This document shows, piece after piece, positions 1 to 8,047 of a stretch of DNA of 64,000 nucleotides (position 1 is the first letter of the stretch; every line of letters starts with the position of its first letter). A program made the translations under genes and the position numbers. The notes beneath the pieces are model-generated. The model searched no databases and was not told where the DNA came from. It was given only the letters and a program-made list of their open reading frames with translations. The stretch is from an uncultured Sphingomonadaceae bacterium. Its GTDB lineage: Bacteria; Pseudomonadota; Alphaproteobacteria; Sphingomonadales; Sphingomonadaceae. The stretch covers positions 62,001 to 126,000 of the forward strand of contig CANLCX010000003.1 of NCBI GenBank assembly GCA_947489315.1, read 5' to 3'.

Positions 1-1416
1 CCGTAGTTTGCCGAGCAGCCTTTGGATCGCAAATTGCTGTAAGCCGTTATCAGGAAACAGCCGCCGATTATGGTCCCATTTCAAATAGGCAATATCATGA
101 TTGTCGAGCAAAGCGGCCAGCGCGTCATGGATATAGGCAAAGGCATCCTCGCGGCTGAGATCGAGTACCAGTTGATTGCGCTCGGTCGGACGATCCGCAC
201 GATCATCATGCAGACACCAGTCGGGATGGGCGCGGTACAGGTCGCTATCGGGCGAGACCATTTCCGGTTCAACCCACAGGCCGAAATCCATATCCAGCCC
301 CTGCACATGGTCGATGAGCGGCGTAAGGCCATCCGGGAAAATGGCTTCATCCACTTGCCAGTCGCCGAGACCGGCATGATCACCGCGCCGCCCTTTGAAC
401 CAGCCGTCATCCAGCACAAAACGCTCGATGCCAAGGTCGGCGGCGGCCGTGGCCAGCGTCTTCAACTTGGTTCCATCGAGGTCAAAGGCCAGCGCTTCCC
501 AGCTGTTGAGATGCACCTTGCGCGGCCCCCAATCGGACCTTTGCGGCAGGACATTCGCCCGGACATGGTTGTGAAATAGCTGCGTGAGATGATCCTGATT
601 GTCGCCGAGGATCAGGGTGACTTGACCGAGATCGGTGGCATCACCGGCATGCAGAGCAATTCCGCCCGGTTGCCGAAGGGCCTCGATGGACAGGCAGGTC
701 CGGCCATCCTGATCCTGCACGACATGGGTCAGATGATCGCCGCGAGAGGATGCATGGATACCGAGACATTCTTCGCCGTCCTTTTGGCCGCCATCGCTAT
801 GAAAGATTAGCCAGTTGCCCGCGTCGAAGCCGGGCTTGCCATTGGCCGAACGCATCTCAATGGCTTGGGGACCGATACGGGCCGTTGTCGCTTGCATTTC
901 GCGCGCCCAGCGCCCGTGAAAAGCCGTCATATGGGTAAAGCGGTGGGGTAATGGCATGGACAGCGATGACGCGGACTCGAGGATGATATCTCCGTCGCCA
1001 TCCGCCAATAATTTGGTGGTCAATTCTATGGTGCGGGCATCGACAATTTCCCAATGCAGATCGACTTGCAGGCCAGTCGATTTTTCAACCCACATGGCTA
1101 TCATATGGGTCCCGTCTGTCTCGACATTGGAGAGCTGAAAATCGCCATTGACGGGCTTTCCGCCAGACCGGATTTGAAAAGCCGGTCGGCCGCGATAGCC
1201 GTCACGGGCTTGCGGTAAGAGCCCGCCTATGCGGGGATCATCTGGCTCATTTTCGTGGCGGCCAAAACTTCCGGCAGTCACCAGTGCCGAAAGGTCTTCG
1301 CCATCAGGCAAGCGCGGGCCCAGATAGGCCAGATCTATTTCATCGCGCCCGGCTGAGACAAACACCAAAGTGATGGCATCGCCATCCAGCCGCCAGTTTT
1401 TTCCCCTCTCGATCAT
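1..1416 (-). CDS. Alpha-galactosidase, GH36 family (3' end cut off by window edge)
   Basis: Hydrolyses alpha-1,6-linked galactose from oligosaccharides. Reading the minus strand from the ATG at 1416 gives an uninterrupted frame of 472 codons that leaves the window. Residues 336-339 read DDGW, followed by GLWVEPEM and RNQLVLDLSRE, and the catalytic-nucleophile motif KWDHNR has its Asp at residue 448; all are typical of GH36. The acid/base Asp normally lies further downstream and is not in the window. The frame stays open upstream of 1416 and there is no clear ribosome binding site, so the start is uncertain. It is divergent from the symporter-galT-galK operon, which fits release of galactose for that pathway. 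Confidence 0.88.
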   Translation of the reverse strand, partial: MIERGKNWRLDGDAITLVFVSAGRDEIDLAYLGPRLPDGEDLSALVTAGSFGRHENEPDDPRIGGLLPQARDGYRGRPAFQIRSGGKPVNGDFQLSNVETDGTHMIAMWVEKSTGLQVDLHWEIVDARTIELTTKLLADGDGDIILESASSLSMPLPHRFTHMTAFHGRWAREMQATTARIGPQAIEMRSANGKPGFDAGNWLIFHSDGGQKDGEECLGIHASSRGDHLTHVVQDQDGRTCLSIEALRQPGGIALHAGDATDLGQVTLILGDNQDHLTQLFHNHVRANVLPQRSDWGPRKVHLNSWEALAFDLDGTKLKTLATAAADLGIERFVLDDGWFKGRRGDHAGLGDWQVDEAIFPDGLTPLIDHVQGLDMDFGLWVEPEMVSPDSDLYRAHPDWCLHDDRADRPTERNQLVLDLSREDAFAYIHDALAALLDNHDIAYLKWDHNRRLFPDNGLQQFAIQRLLGKLR

Positions 1417-1548
1417 CGGCGGATTAGGCGATGAATTCTGGCGCAAAGTCAAACGGATTCCGACGCAATTCGGCTTGGCTTTTGGCAAAACCGGTCGTAA
1501 CAAAAGATACCCCGGGGAAAACAGAACAAGGGGGTCAAAGGGGATCGC

Positions 1549-3012
1549 ATGTTAGCCAATTTACCAACAGCCAGTGGCGTACAGATTATCGTCTGTATCG
1601 CCATCACCGCCATTATTGGCTTTGCGACTTGGGCGAAAGTTCGGCAGGCGAAAACCCATGATGGCTCCAGCAAGGACGTTTTTCTGGCCGGTGGCGGTCT
1701 GACATGGATGTTTGTTGCTGGCTCGATCACCCTCACCAACCTGTCAACCGATCAATTGGTCGGCATGAACGGCAATCAGATGCTGCTATTGGCTTGGTGG
1801 GAGATTTGCGGCTTTGCGGGATTGCTCATCCTCGCCTTTGTCTTTGTGCCGATCTATTATAAAAATAACTGCACAACCGTCACCCAGCTGCTTGAAAAGC
1901 GCTACAAGGGAAAGAGTATCCGGACGCTGATTTCGGGACTATTCCTGTTCGGTAATATCCTGATCTATTTGCCCGCGGCGCTTTATTCCGGGGCGTTGTT
2001 CATGCAATCGCTATTTGGCAGCACCATACCGCTCATCTATTTTGCCGGCGTTCTGGCGATTATTTCGGCGGCCTATACGATTTTCGGCGGACTGCGCGCA
2101 GTGGCGGTGATGGATACCTATTCGGGTGTTGGTATATTGGGTCTGGCGATGGCGATCGTGATATTGGCGCTGGCCGCGGTGGATTATGATATCGTCACCG
2201 ATATGCCCATGGAACGACTCTCGATGATCGGCGGACCGGATTCGCCCATCCCTTTTCACACCCTGTTTACGGGGATGATTTTCATCCAGATATTCTATTG
2301 GTCCACCAACCAGAATATCACCCAGCGGGCGATGGCGGCTCCGACAGTCAAAGAAGCCCAAAAAGGTGTCATGGTCGCGGCGATTATCCGCATATTGATC
2401 GTGCCGCCGATTGTCGTGATTCCCGGTGTTGTGGCGTACAAGCTATTCGGTGATATTGGCGATGCCGCCTATGGCCGACTGGTTGCAGAAGTGCTGCCCG
2501 GATGGTTATCGGGCGCTTTTGCCGCGATGGTGGCTGCGGCCGTTATCACGACCTTTAGCGCGGTGCTCAACAGTTCGGTTGCGCTTTATTCGGTCGACTT
2601 TCACGAGCAATTTATTGGCGAGGTCAAGGATCACTGGAAATTGGGCGGGGCGGTTTCGGTCCTGTTGACGGTCGTTGCGATCATGCTGGTGCCGCTTTAC
2701 CAAAATGCGGAGAGTATCATCAACCTGCTGCAGCAGTTGAACGGCTTGCTATCGATGCCAATCCTTTCCGCCTTTATCGCGGGGCTGTTGTTTCGCGGCG
2801 TTTGCGCGCCAGCGGCGGTTGGCGGGGTGATCTGGGGCGTGCTGCTTTACGGTGCCTATACGTTCCGGCTGGAACCGGCGGGCATTATCACCATGCATTA
2901 TATCGACTTCATGGTGGTTACGCTGGCGACATCGGTAATGGCCGCTTTGCTGGCCAATCGCGCCATGGGCAATAAAGCGCGCTTTGCCGGATTTAGAGAG
3001 GCGCTAACGTAA
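1549..3012 (+). CDS. Sodium:solute symporter (SSS/SGLT family), probable sugar transporter
   Basis: A 487-residue polytopic membrane protein of the solute:sodium symporter family, predicted to import a sugar with Na+. The N-terminal part carries SSS features: a first helix at about residues 9-27, then GGGLTWMFVAGSITLTNLS and the WEICGFAGLL segment, with further hydrophobic segments to the C-terminus. It lies 5 bases before galT and is divergent from an alpha-galactosidase, so galactose or a galactoside is the likely substrate. That substrate is inferred from context, not from residues. The ATG at 1549 has only a weak upstream purine stretch. Confidence 0.88.
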   Translation: MLANLPTASGVQIIVCIAITAIIGFATWAKVRQAKTHDGSSKDVFLAGGGLTWMFVAGSITLTNLSTDQLVGMNGNQMLLLAWWEICGFAGLLILAFVFVPIYYKNNCTTVTQLLEKRYKGKSIRTLISGLFLFGNILIYLPAALYSGALFMQSLFGSTIPLIYFAGVLAIISAAYTIFGGLRAVAVMDTYSGVGILGLAMAIVILALAAVDYDIVTDMPMERLSMIGGPDSPIPFHTLFTGMIFIQIFYWSTNQNITQRAMAAPTVKEAQKGVMVAAIIRILIVPPIVVIPGVVAYKLFGDIGDAAYGRLVAEVLPGWLSGAFAAMVAAAVITTFSAVLNSSVALYSVDFHEQFIGEVKDHWKLGGAVSVLLTVVAIMLVPLYQNAESIINLLQQLNGLLSMPILSAFIAGLLFRGVCAPAAVGGVIWGVLLYGAYTFRLEPAGIITMHYIDFMVVTLATSVMAALLANRAMGNKARFAGFREALT

Positions 3013-3017
3013 CGGCC

Positions 3018-4043
3018 ATGTTTGATAAACCGCATCGCCGCTATAACCCGCTGAAAGACGAGTGGATATTGGTCTCGCCGCAGCGGTTGTCCCGCCCGTG
3101 GCAAGGCGACGAGGGGGAGGCGGAAGCGCAGCCGCCGTCTTATGATCCCGAATGTTATCTGTGTCCGGGCAACACGCGGATCACGGGCGAGCAAAATCTC
3201 GACTATGACGGCGTGTTTGTCTTCAAGAATGACTTTGCGGCCTTGATGGAAGATGTGCCGGCTCAGCAGACGGACGATCCACTTTTTCGCGCCGAGACGA
3301 CCTCTGGTGAATGTCACGTCATCTGTTTCTCACCCGATCACGGCAAGTCCATGCCGCAACTTTCCATGCCCCAGATCAGAGCCGTCGTGGATACATGGTG
3401 TGAGCTTTCAGGCACGCTCGGGCACACTTACAAATCGGTCCAGATATTCGAGAATAAGGGCGCAATGATGGGCTGTTCCAACCCCCATCCCCACGGTCAG
3501 GTCTGGGCCGCCAGCCACCTGCCAGACGCGCTCCGCCGCGAAGATGCTAGCCTGCGCGGCCACTTCGCAAACTTCGGAACCTCCATGCTGCTCGACCTGG
3601 CAAAGCGCGAAGCAGCGCTGGGCGAACGGGTGGTGGTACAAACGGACCACTGGTTAGCCATTGTGCCCTATTGGGCGGAATGGCCGTTTGAGACGCTGTT
3701 GCTGCCCCGCTTTCCCGTGAAGCGTATGCCGGACCTGACCGGGGAGCAGCGGGACGATCTGGCTGTGGCCTTGCGAGCGCTCACCGCGCGCTATGACAAT
3801 CTCTTCCAGTGCAGCTTTCCCTATTCCATGGGCTGGCACGGAGCGCCCTTTGGTGAAGATGATACGGCGCATTGGCAGCTCCACGCCCATTTCTATCCGC
3901 CGCTTCTGCGCTCTGCCACCATCCGCAAGTTCATGGTCGGCTATGAAATGCTTGCCGAAGCCCAACGTGACCTGACGCCCGAAAAGGCGGCTGACATGCT
4001 ACGGTCTGTCAGTGATACCCGTTTCAGCGAGCAGGCCCGATGA
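3018..4043 (+). CDS. galT: Galactose-1-phosphate uridylyltransferase
   Basis: Leloir pathway enzyme that exchanges UMP between UDP-glucose and galactose 1-phosphate through a uridylyl-histidine intermediate. The 341-residue product has the family length. The active-site motif NPHPHGQ places the nucleophile at His159, and Cys46/Cys49 (ECYLCPG) match the usual zinc ligands. A C-terminal LHAHFYPP segment is also typical. It is the second gene of the symporter-galT-galK operon and overlaps galK by four bases (ATGA), implying translational coupling. Confidence 0.96.
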   Translation: MFDKPHRRYNPLKDEWILVSPQRLSRPWQGDEGEAEAQPPSYDPECYLCPGNTRITGEQNLDYDGVFVFKNDFAALMEDVPAQQTDDPLFRAETTSGECHVICFSPDHGKSMPQLSMPQIRAVVDTWCELSGTLGHTYKSVQIFENKGAMMGCSNPHPHGQVWAASHLPDALRREDASLRGHFANFGTSMLLDLAKREAALGERVVVQTDHWLAIVPYWAEWPFETLLLPRFPVKRMPDLTGEQRDDLAVALRALTARYDNLFQCSFPYSMGWHGAPFGEDDTAHWQLHAHFYPPLLRSATIRKFMVGYEMLAEAQRDLTPEKAADMLRSVSDTRFSEQAR

Positions 4044-5206
4044 CAACGGCAAGACGCGGCCTTTTGCGCGATAAAGTGACGCAGGCCTATGTCGACATCT
4101 ATGGCACAGAACCGGTGATGCTGGTGGCTGCGCCCGGCCGCGTAAACCTGATTGGCGAGCATACCGATTATAATGACGGTTTCGTTCTGCCCTGCGCGAT
4201 CGATTATGAAACGATCGTCGCGATAGGGCCACGCACAGGAAGTCAGGTCGATGTGGTCGCCTGTGACTTTGACAACGAACGGGATAGCTTTGATCTGGAT
4301 ACACCCTTTGCAAAACAGGCGGCCGAATGGAAAAACCATGTGCGCGGAATCGCTGCCAGCCTGGCTGATAAGGGGCTTACGCTTGCGGGAGCCAATATCG
4401 CGATTGCCGGTAACGTGCCACAAGGTGCAGGGCTCTCCTCTTCCGCGTCGCTTGGCGTAGCGCTGGCCAAAGCCTTTACTGAACTGCATCAGCCGGGCGC
4501 ACTAGACGAGACCGAGCTAGCGCTGACCGCACAACATAGTGAGAACAACTATGTCGGCTGTGCCTGCGGGATCATGGACCAGCTGGTGTCTGCGCGCGCC
4601 CTAGCTGGGTCAGCGCTGCAGATTGACTGCCGTTCCTTGGAAACTAAGCCCATTACGATATCCGAGCATCTGGCCGTAGTGGTCATTCATTCCGGCGTTC
4701 AGCGAGGGCTGGTGGATAGCGCCTATAACGAAAGGCGGCTGCAATGCGAACAGTCCGCTGCCCACTATGGCGTCGCAGCGCTACGTGACCTGAGCATCGA
4801 ACAGCTTGAAGCACAGCGCGCTGGATTGGACAGCGTAAGCTATCGCCGGGCGCGCCATGTCGTGACTGAAAATGCGCGCACACTGTCGGCCGCAGAAGCA
4901 TTGATAGCCGGTGACCTGACAACGCTCTCGACTCTGATGGCACAATCCCATGTTTCAATGCGCGACGATTTTGAGATTACGGTTCCCGCTATCGATCGGC
5001 TGGTTGAAATTGGGGCGGAATTTTTGGGTACCACTGGCGGCATCCGCATGACGGGTGGGGGATTTGGTGGCTGCGTTGTTGCGATTGTACCAAAAACAAA
5101 AGCGGATGCACTGGAAGCTTGGGTAAATCAGCACTATCAAACGCCGGATCAGGGCAATGCGCTCTTTTTCCTCTGCGAACCCTCAGGTGGCGTTGCAGTT
5201 TTGTAG
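4040..5206 (+). CDS. galK: Galactokinase
   Basis: GHMP-family kinase that phosphorylates galactose at C1 with ATP, feeding GalT. The 388-residue product shows the galactokinase signature GRVNLIGEHTDYNDG (residues 33-47), the GHMP phosphate-binding motif PQGAGLSSSAS, the catalytic Asp in CGIMDQL, and the late GGIRMTGGGFGGC motif. Its ATG overlaps the galT stop. No galE follows, so UDP-galactose epimerisation must be encoded elsewhere; galU is about 55 kb away at 60.5 kb. Confidence 0.96.
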   Translation: MTTARRGLLRDKVTQAYVDIYGTEPVMLVAAPGRVNLIGEHTDYNDGFVLPCAIDYETIVAIGPRTGSQVDVVACDFDNERDSFDLDTPFAKQAAEWKNHVRGIAASLADKGLTLAGANIAIAGNVPQGAGLSSSASLGVALAKAFTELHQPGALDETELALTAQHSENNYVGCACGIMDQLVSARALAGSALQIDCRSLETKPITISEHLAVVVIHSGVQRGLVDSAYNERRLQCEQSAAHYGVAALRDLSIEQLEAQRAGLDSVSYRRARHVVTENARTLSAAEALIAGDLTTLSTLMAQSHVSMRDDFEITVPAIDRLVEIGAEFLGTTGGIRMTGGGFGGCVVAIVPKTKADALEAWVNQHYQTPDQGNALFFLCEPSGGVAVL

Positions 5207-5277
5207 GGGATGCAAGGGTGGAAGCTGACGCTAATTAAAAGCCCCAACGCTACTGCATAAAATATACTGTCAAAGGT

Positions 5278-5865
5278 TTACTGGCCAGGAATTCCAGGAG
5301 GTGGACCACCAGGCATGCCGCCTTGCTGTTGCATTTGTTGCTGCAGTTCCTGCATCTGTTCTGCCGAAATAAAATCAAGCAGGGATACGTCAAAAATCAA
5401 CACCGAATTGGCGGGCAATTGCGGGCCGGGCGACTGTTCCCCATAGCCCAGTTCTGATGGGATCCAGATCCGATATTCGCCGCCTTTTTGCATGAGTTGC
5501 AAGGCTTCGGAAAAACCGGGGACAACACCGCCAACAGGCATCGGTGTCTGTTCATTTTCGTCAAACACATTGCCGTCGCGCGTCGTGCCTTTATATTTGA
5601 CCAAAGCCGTATCTGTTAGGGCCGGCGAAGCGCCTTCGCCGGGCTTGAGCACTTTATATTGTAAGCCGGAATCCGTGGTGACGACGCCATCATTGTCTGC
5701 ATTGCAGTCAAGAAACATATCATTGGTGCCATTCTCGCACATCGCTTTACCTGTGCCGACCCATGCTAAAACTGCAGCCACAACCAATACCAGAGCCAGT
5801 CCGATCCACAATTTGGTCAACGAGCCTTTTTTGATCGGCCGGATGGGTACAGTGGTTACGGACAT
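5278..5865 (-). CDS. Membrane-anchored FKBP-type peptidyl-prolyl cis-trans isomerase
   Basis: Predicted proline isomerase acting outside the inner membrane. The 195-residue protein has a single N-terminal membrane segment at about residues 19-37, then an FKBP domain at about 65-165 with VKYKGTTRDGNVFD, VGGVVPGFSEAL, the ELGYGEQ loop and LIFDVSLLDF. The C-terminus (about 168-195) is a Gln/Gly/Pro-rich tail of low complexity. It lies 47 bases downstream of rpsU on the same strand and is convergent with galK. Confidence 0.92.
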   Translation of the reverse strand: MSVTTVPIRPIKKGSLTKLWIGLALVLVVAAVLAWVGTGKAMCENGTNDMFLDCNADNDGVVTTDSGLQYKVLKPGEGASPALTDTALVKYKGTTRDGNVFDENEQTPMPVGGVVPGFSEALQLMQKGGEYRIWIPSELGYGEQSPGPQLPANSVLIFDVSLLDFISAEQMQELQQQMQQQGGMPGGPPPGIPGQ

Positions 5866-5912
5866 ATCGGATTACCTATTCAGTGAAAGCCTGTGTTGGA
5901 AAACGGACGGGT

Positions 5913-6119
5913 CTATATTGTACCGTCGCGTTCCATCCGCTTGCGCTCCATCTTGCGGGCGCGGCGTACAGCGGCAGCTTTTTCGCGTGCACGCTTTTCA
6001 GAAGGCTTTTCATAATGCCGGCGCAGTTTCATTTCGCGATAAACGCCTTCACGCTGCAATTTCTTTTTGAGCGCCCGAAGGGCTTGATCAACATTATTAT
6101 CGCGAACCATGATTTGCAT
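5913..6119 (-). CDS. rpsU: 30S ribosomal protein S21
   Basis: Small-subunit ribosomal protein that helps the 30S subunit select mRNA. At 68 residues it matches the family: [20 protein letters not shown] at the N-terminus and a very basic, Arg/Lys-rich C-terminus. The start at 6119 keeps the usual MQ.. N-terminus; a second Met four residues in is a possible alternative. It is the first gene of a short minus-strand unit with the FKBP gene. Confidence 0.96.
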   Translation of the reverse strand: MQIMVRDNNVDQALRALKKKLQREGVYREMKLRRHYEKPSEKRAREKAAAVRRARKMERKRMERDGTI

Positions 6120-6440
6120 AAGACTGAGTAACTCCGTTCAAAATTCTATATCTAAATTTTAGCAGCAAAATCGCCTTCAGACCGGGTAATTTCATAACCG
6201 GCCGAAAATTGTTTAAGCCATAAAAAAGGGTTTGCAGATGATTCGATCAGCTGCAGTTGAAGCGCGCCTAACAGGCTAATCGACCGAATTCAAGCATTTC
6301 CGACTCAATTATGTGGCATTTTTACCCCGGTTCCATCGCGCTTATGCGCCGGTTTCACGTTGTGAAAGCCTTTTGATTATCACCGGAAGCTGTGTCATAT
6401 CCGTTTCAAAGTGCAATTCATGCGAATCAGGAGACGGAAA
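6120..6440. other. Intergenic region between rpsU and the class II aldolase gene
   Basis: About 320 bases without a credible gene. It must hold divergent promoters for rpsU (minus) and the aldolase gene (plus). I see one imperfect hairpin at 6351-6370 (ggtttcac pairing with gtgaaagcc, one bulge) followed by four Ts, which may be structure in the aldolase leader. Nothing else stands out. Confidence 0.5.
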
Positions 6441-7205
6441 ATGGCGACCGCAGTCAACATCCAATCAAGTTGTAGCGAAGACGAATGGAAGGCGCGCCAA
6501 AGGCTTGCTGCCTGTTACCGGATATTTGCTCATCTTGGTTGGGATGAGATGATTTTCAATCATGTCACGTTGAAAGTACCGGGTGAAGATGACGCTTTCC
6601 TGATCAATCCTTATGGCTTGCATTTTAGCGAGGTGACCGCCTCGACATTGGTCAAGATCGACATCGACGGCAATACGCTCGATGGATCGACTTATCCTGT
6701 GAACAAGGCTGGTTTTACCCAGCACAGCCTCTTCCACCGGGAACTGCCAGATGTGCATGCCATCATTCATACCCATACGACGGCGACTATGGCGGTGGCA
6801 TCGCTGGAAGGCGGCTTGCAGCCAGTGAACTTCTATGCCGCCGCGATTGTTCCGCGCCTTGCCTATCACAAATTTGAAGGCGTGACGGTTCATGATGATG
6901 AAGGGCCACGTTTCCTTGCGAGCCTGGGCAAAAAGCGCATGATGCTGCTCGAAAATCATGGGCCTGTGGTGATGGGTAAGACATTGGAAGAGGCTTTCCT
7001 GAACCATTGGGTTTTGCAGCGCGCTTGCGAAATTCAGATGCAGACATTGGCCATGGGCAAGCCCGTCATGATCAGCGAAGAGGTTATCCGGAAGCATTTG
7101 GCCAACCTGTCGCAGACGGCGATTGATCCTGCTATTCAAGGCGTTCCGGAGTTTGATGCGATGGTGCGGCTGATCGACCGGGAAGACAAAAGCTGGCGGG
7201 AATAG
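6441..7205 (+). CDS. Class II aldolase/adducin family protein
   Basis: A 254-residue member of the fuculose-aldolase/adducin family, whose enzymes cleave sugar phosphates with a metal ion. The zinc-ligand motif HTHTT (His110, His112) and ENHGPV (His173) are present. I chose ATG 6441 because an AGGAG sequence lies eight bases upstream; an in-frame ATG at 6411 adds only basic residues with no such site. The family also includes non-enzymatic adducin heads, so the substrate cannot be named. The next gene, 63 bases on, is an unrelated [2Fe-2S] subunit. Confidence 0.85.
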   Translation: MATAVNIQSSCSEDEWKARQRLAACYRIFAHLGWDEMIFNHVTLKVPGEDDAFLINPYGLHFSEVTASTLVKIDIDGNTLDGSTYPVNKAGFTQHSLFHRELPDVHAIIHTHTTATMAVASLEGGLQPVNFYAAAIVPRLAYHKFEGVTVHDDEGPRFLASLGKKRMMLLENHGPVVMGKTLEEAFLNHWVLQRACEIQMQTLAMGKPVMISEEVIRKHLANLSQTAIDPAIQGVPEFDAMVRLIDREDKSWRE

Positions 7206-7268
7206 AAAAAGACAGTTAGTAAATTGATGGGGCTCATTATTAACGGATTTCCCGATGGCTAATATTAG

Positions 7269-7808
7269 ATGACCAAATTTACCGTCAATGGCCGGCCCGT
7301 GGAATATCGGATGGATGGGGAGACGCCGCTTTTATGGGCGCTGCGTGATGCATCCAACTTGACGGGCACTAAATATGGCTGCGGCACTGGAGATTGTGGC
7401 GCATGCATGGTTGAGATTGACGGGGAGGCTATCCGCAGTTGCCTAGTCACTATCAGTGAACTGGAAGGCCGGTTCATCACGACGATTGAAGCGCTGTCGC
7501 GTGACCGCAGTCATCCGGTACAACAGGCCTGGGCAGCCGAAAACGTCCCGCAATGTGGGTTTTGCCAGTCCGGTATGATTATGGCAGCGTCGGTTTTACT
7601 CAAGAAAAATGCCAATCCGTCCAATGACGAGATTGACGAAGCCATTACCAATATCTGTCGCTGCGGAACTTATCCACGGATTCGTGAGGCCATCCAGCGC
7701 GCGGGCCGGGTTGCACGCGGCGATGATGTCCTGAGTGCTGCGCCGCCGCCGGGCATTGATCCGGCGGATGCCGCCAAAGCGGTGCCCGCGCTAACGCCAA
7801 AGAAATAG
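7269..7808 (+). CDS. (2Fe-2S)-binding subunit, xanthine dehydrogenase / isoquinoline 1-oxidoreductase alpha type
   Basis: Electron-transfer subunit of molybdenum hydroxylases. All eight cluster cysteines are visible: Cys38, 43, 46 and 58 form the plant-ferredoxin-type cluster (CGTGDCGAC...C), and Cys96, 99, 130 and 132 (CGFC...CRC) form the helical-domain cluster. The 179 residues include an Ala/Pro-rich tail of about 25. Such proteins normally sit next to a large molybdopterin-binding subunit, but none is present on either side, so the partner must be elsewhere or the gene is orphaned. Confidence 0.9.
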   Translation: MTKFTVNGRPVEYRMDGETPLLWALRDASNLTGTKYGCGTGDCGACMVEIDGEAIRSCLVTISELEGRFITTIEALSRDRSHPVQQAWAAENVPQCGFCQSGMIMAASVLLKKNANPSNDEIDEAITNICRCGTYPRIREAIQRAGRVARGDDVLSAAPPPGIDPADAAKAVPALTPKK

Positions 7809-7848
7809 AAACCACGATGAACGCCTGGCGTTGCTGCAATTTCTATTT
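7803..7848 (+). terminator. Nested hairpin over the stop codon of the [2Fe-2S] gene
   Basis: A perfect 9-base outer inverted repeat (aaatagaaa 7803-7811, tttctattt 7840-7848) encloses a second hairpin (aacgc 7820-7824, gcgtt 7828-7832). The outer arm contains the TAG stop. A T-rich right arm supports transcription termination, but the U-run is interrupted, so this is moderate evidence. Confidence 0.45.
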
Positions 7849-8047
7849 ATTGGGATGATCTTGATCGGCGCGGTTGGATTGCAGCCTACCACAACAGCGT
7901 AATCTGCCCTAGGTGAAATATGTGCCGCCATACACGCTGGGCCCATCGATGGGGTTTAGGGTGGGGTGATCGACAGACCCAGCATGCCTTGATGTTCGTA
8001 AGCAATCACGAACGATTAGTAAATTCAGCAATTCAACCGACCAGCGT

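Noticed and set aside
70-579. A plus-strand frame over the alpha-galactosidase gene
   Set aside because: It runs opposite clear GH36 motifs, with no family of its own.
1480-1490. TTTTGGCAAAA, an 11-base near-palindrome in the gap before the symporter gene
   Set aside because: Too short and A/T-rich to call an operator, and no regulator gene is nearby; noted only with the gal finding.
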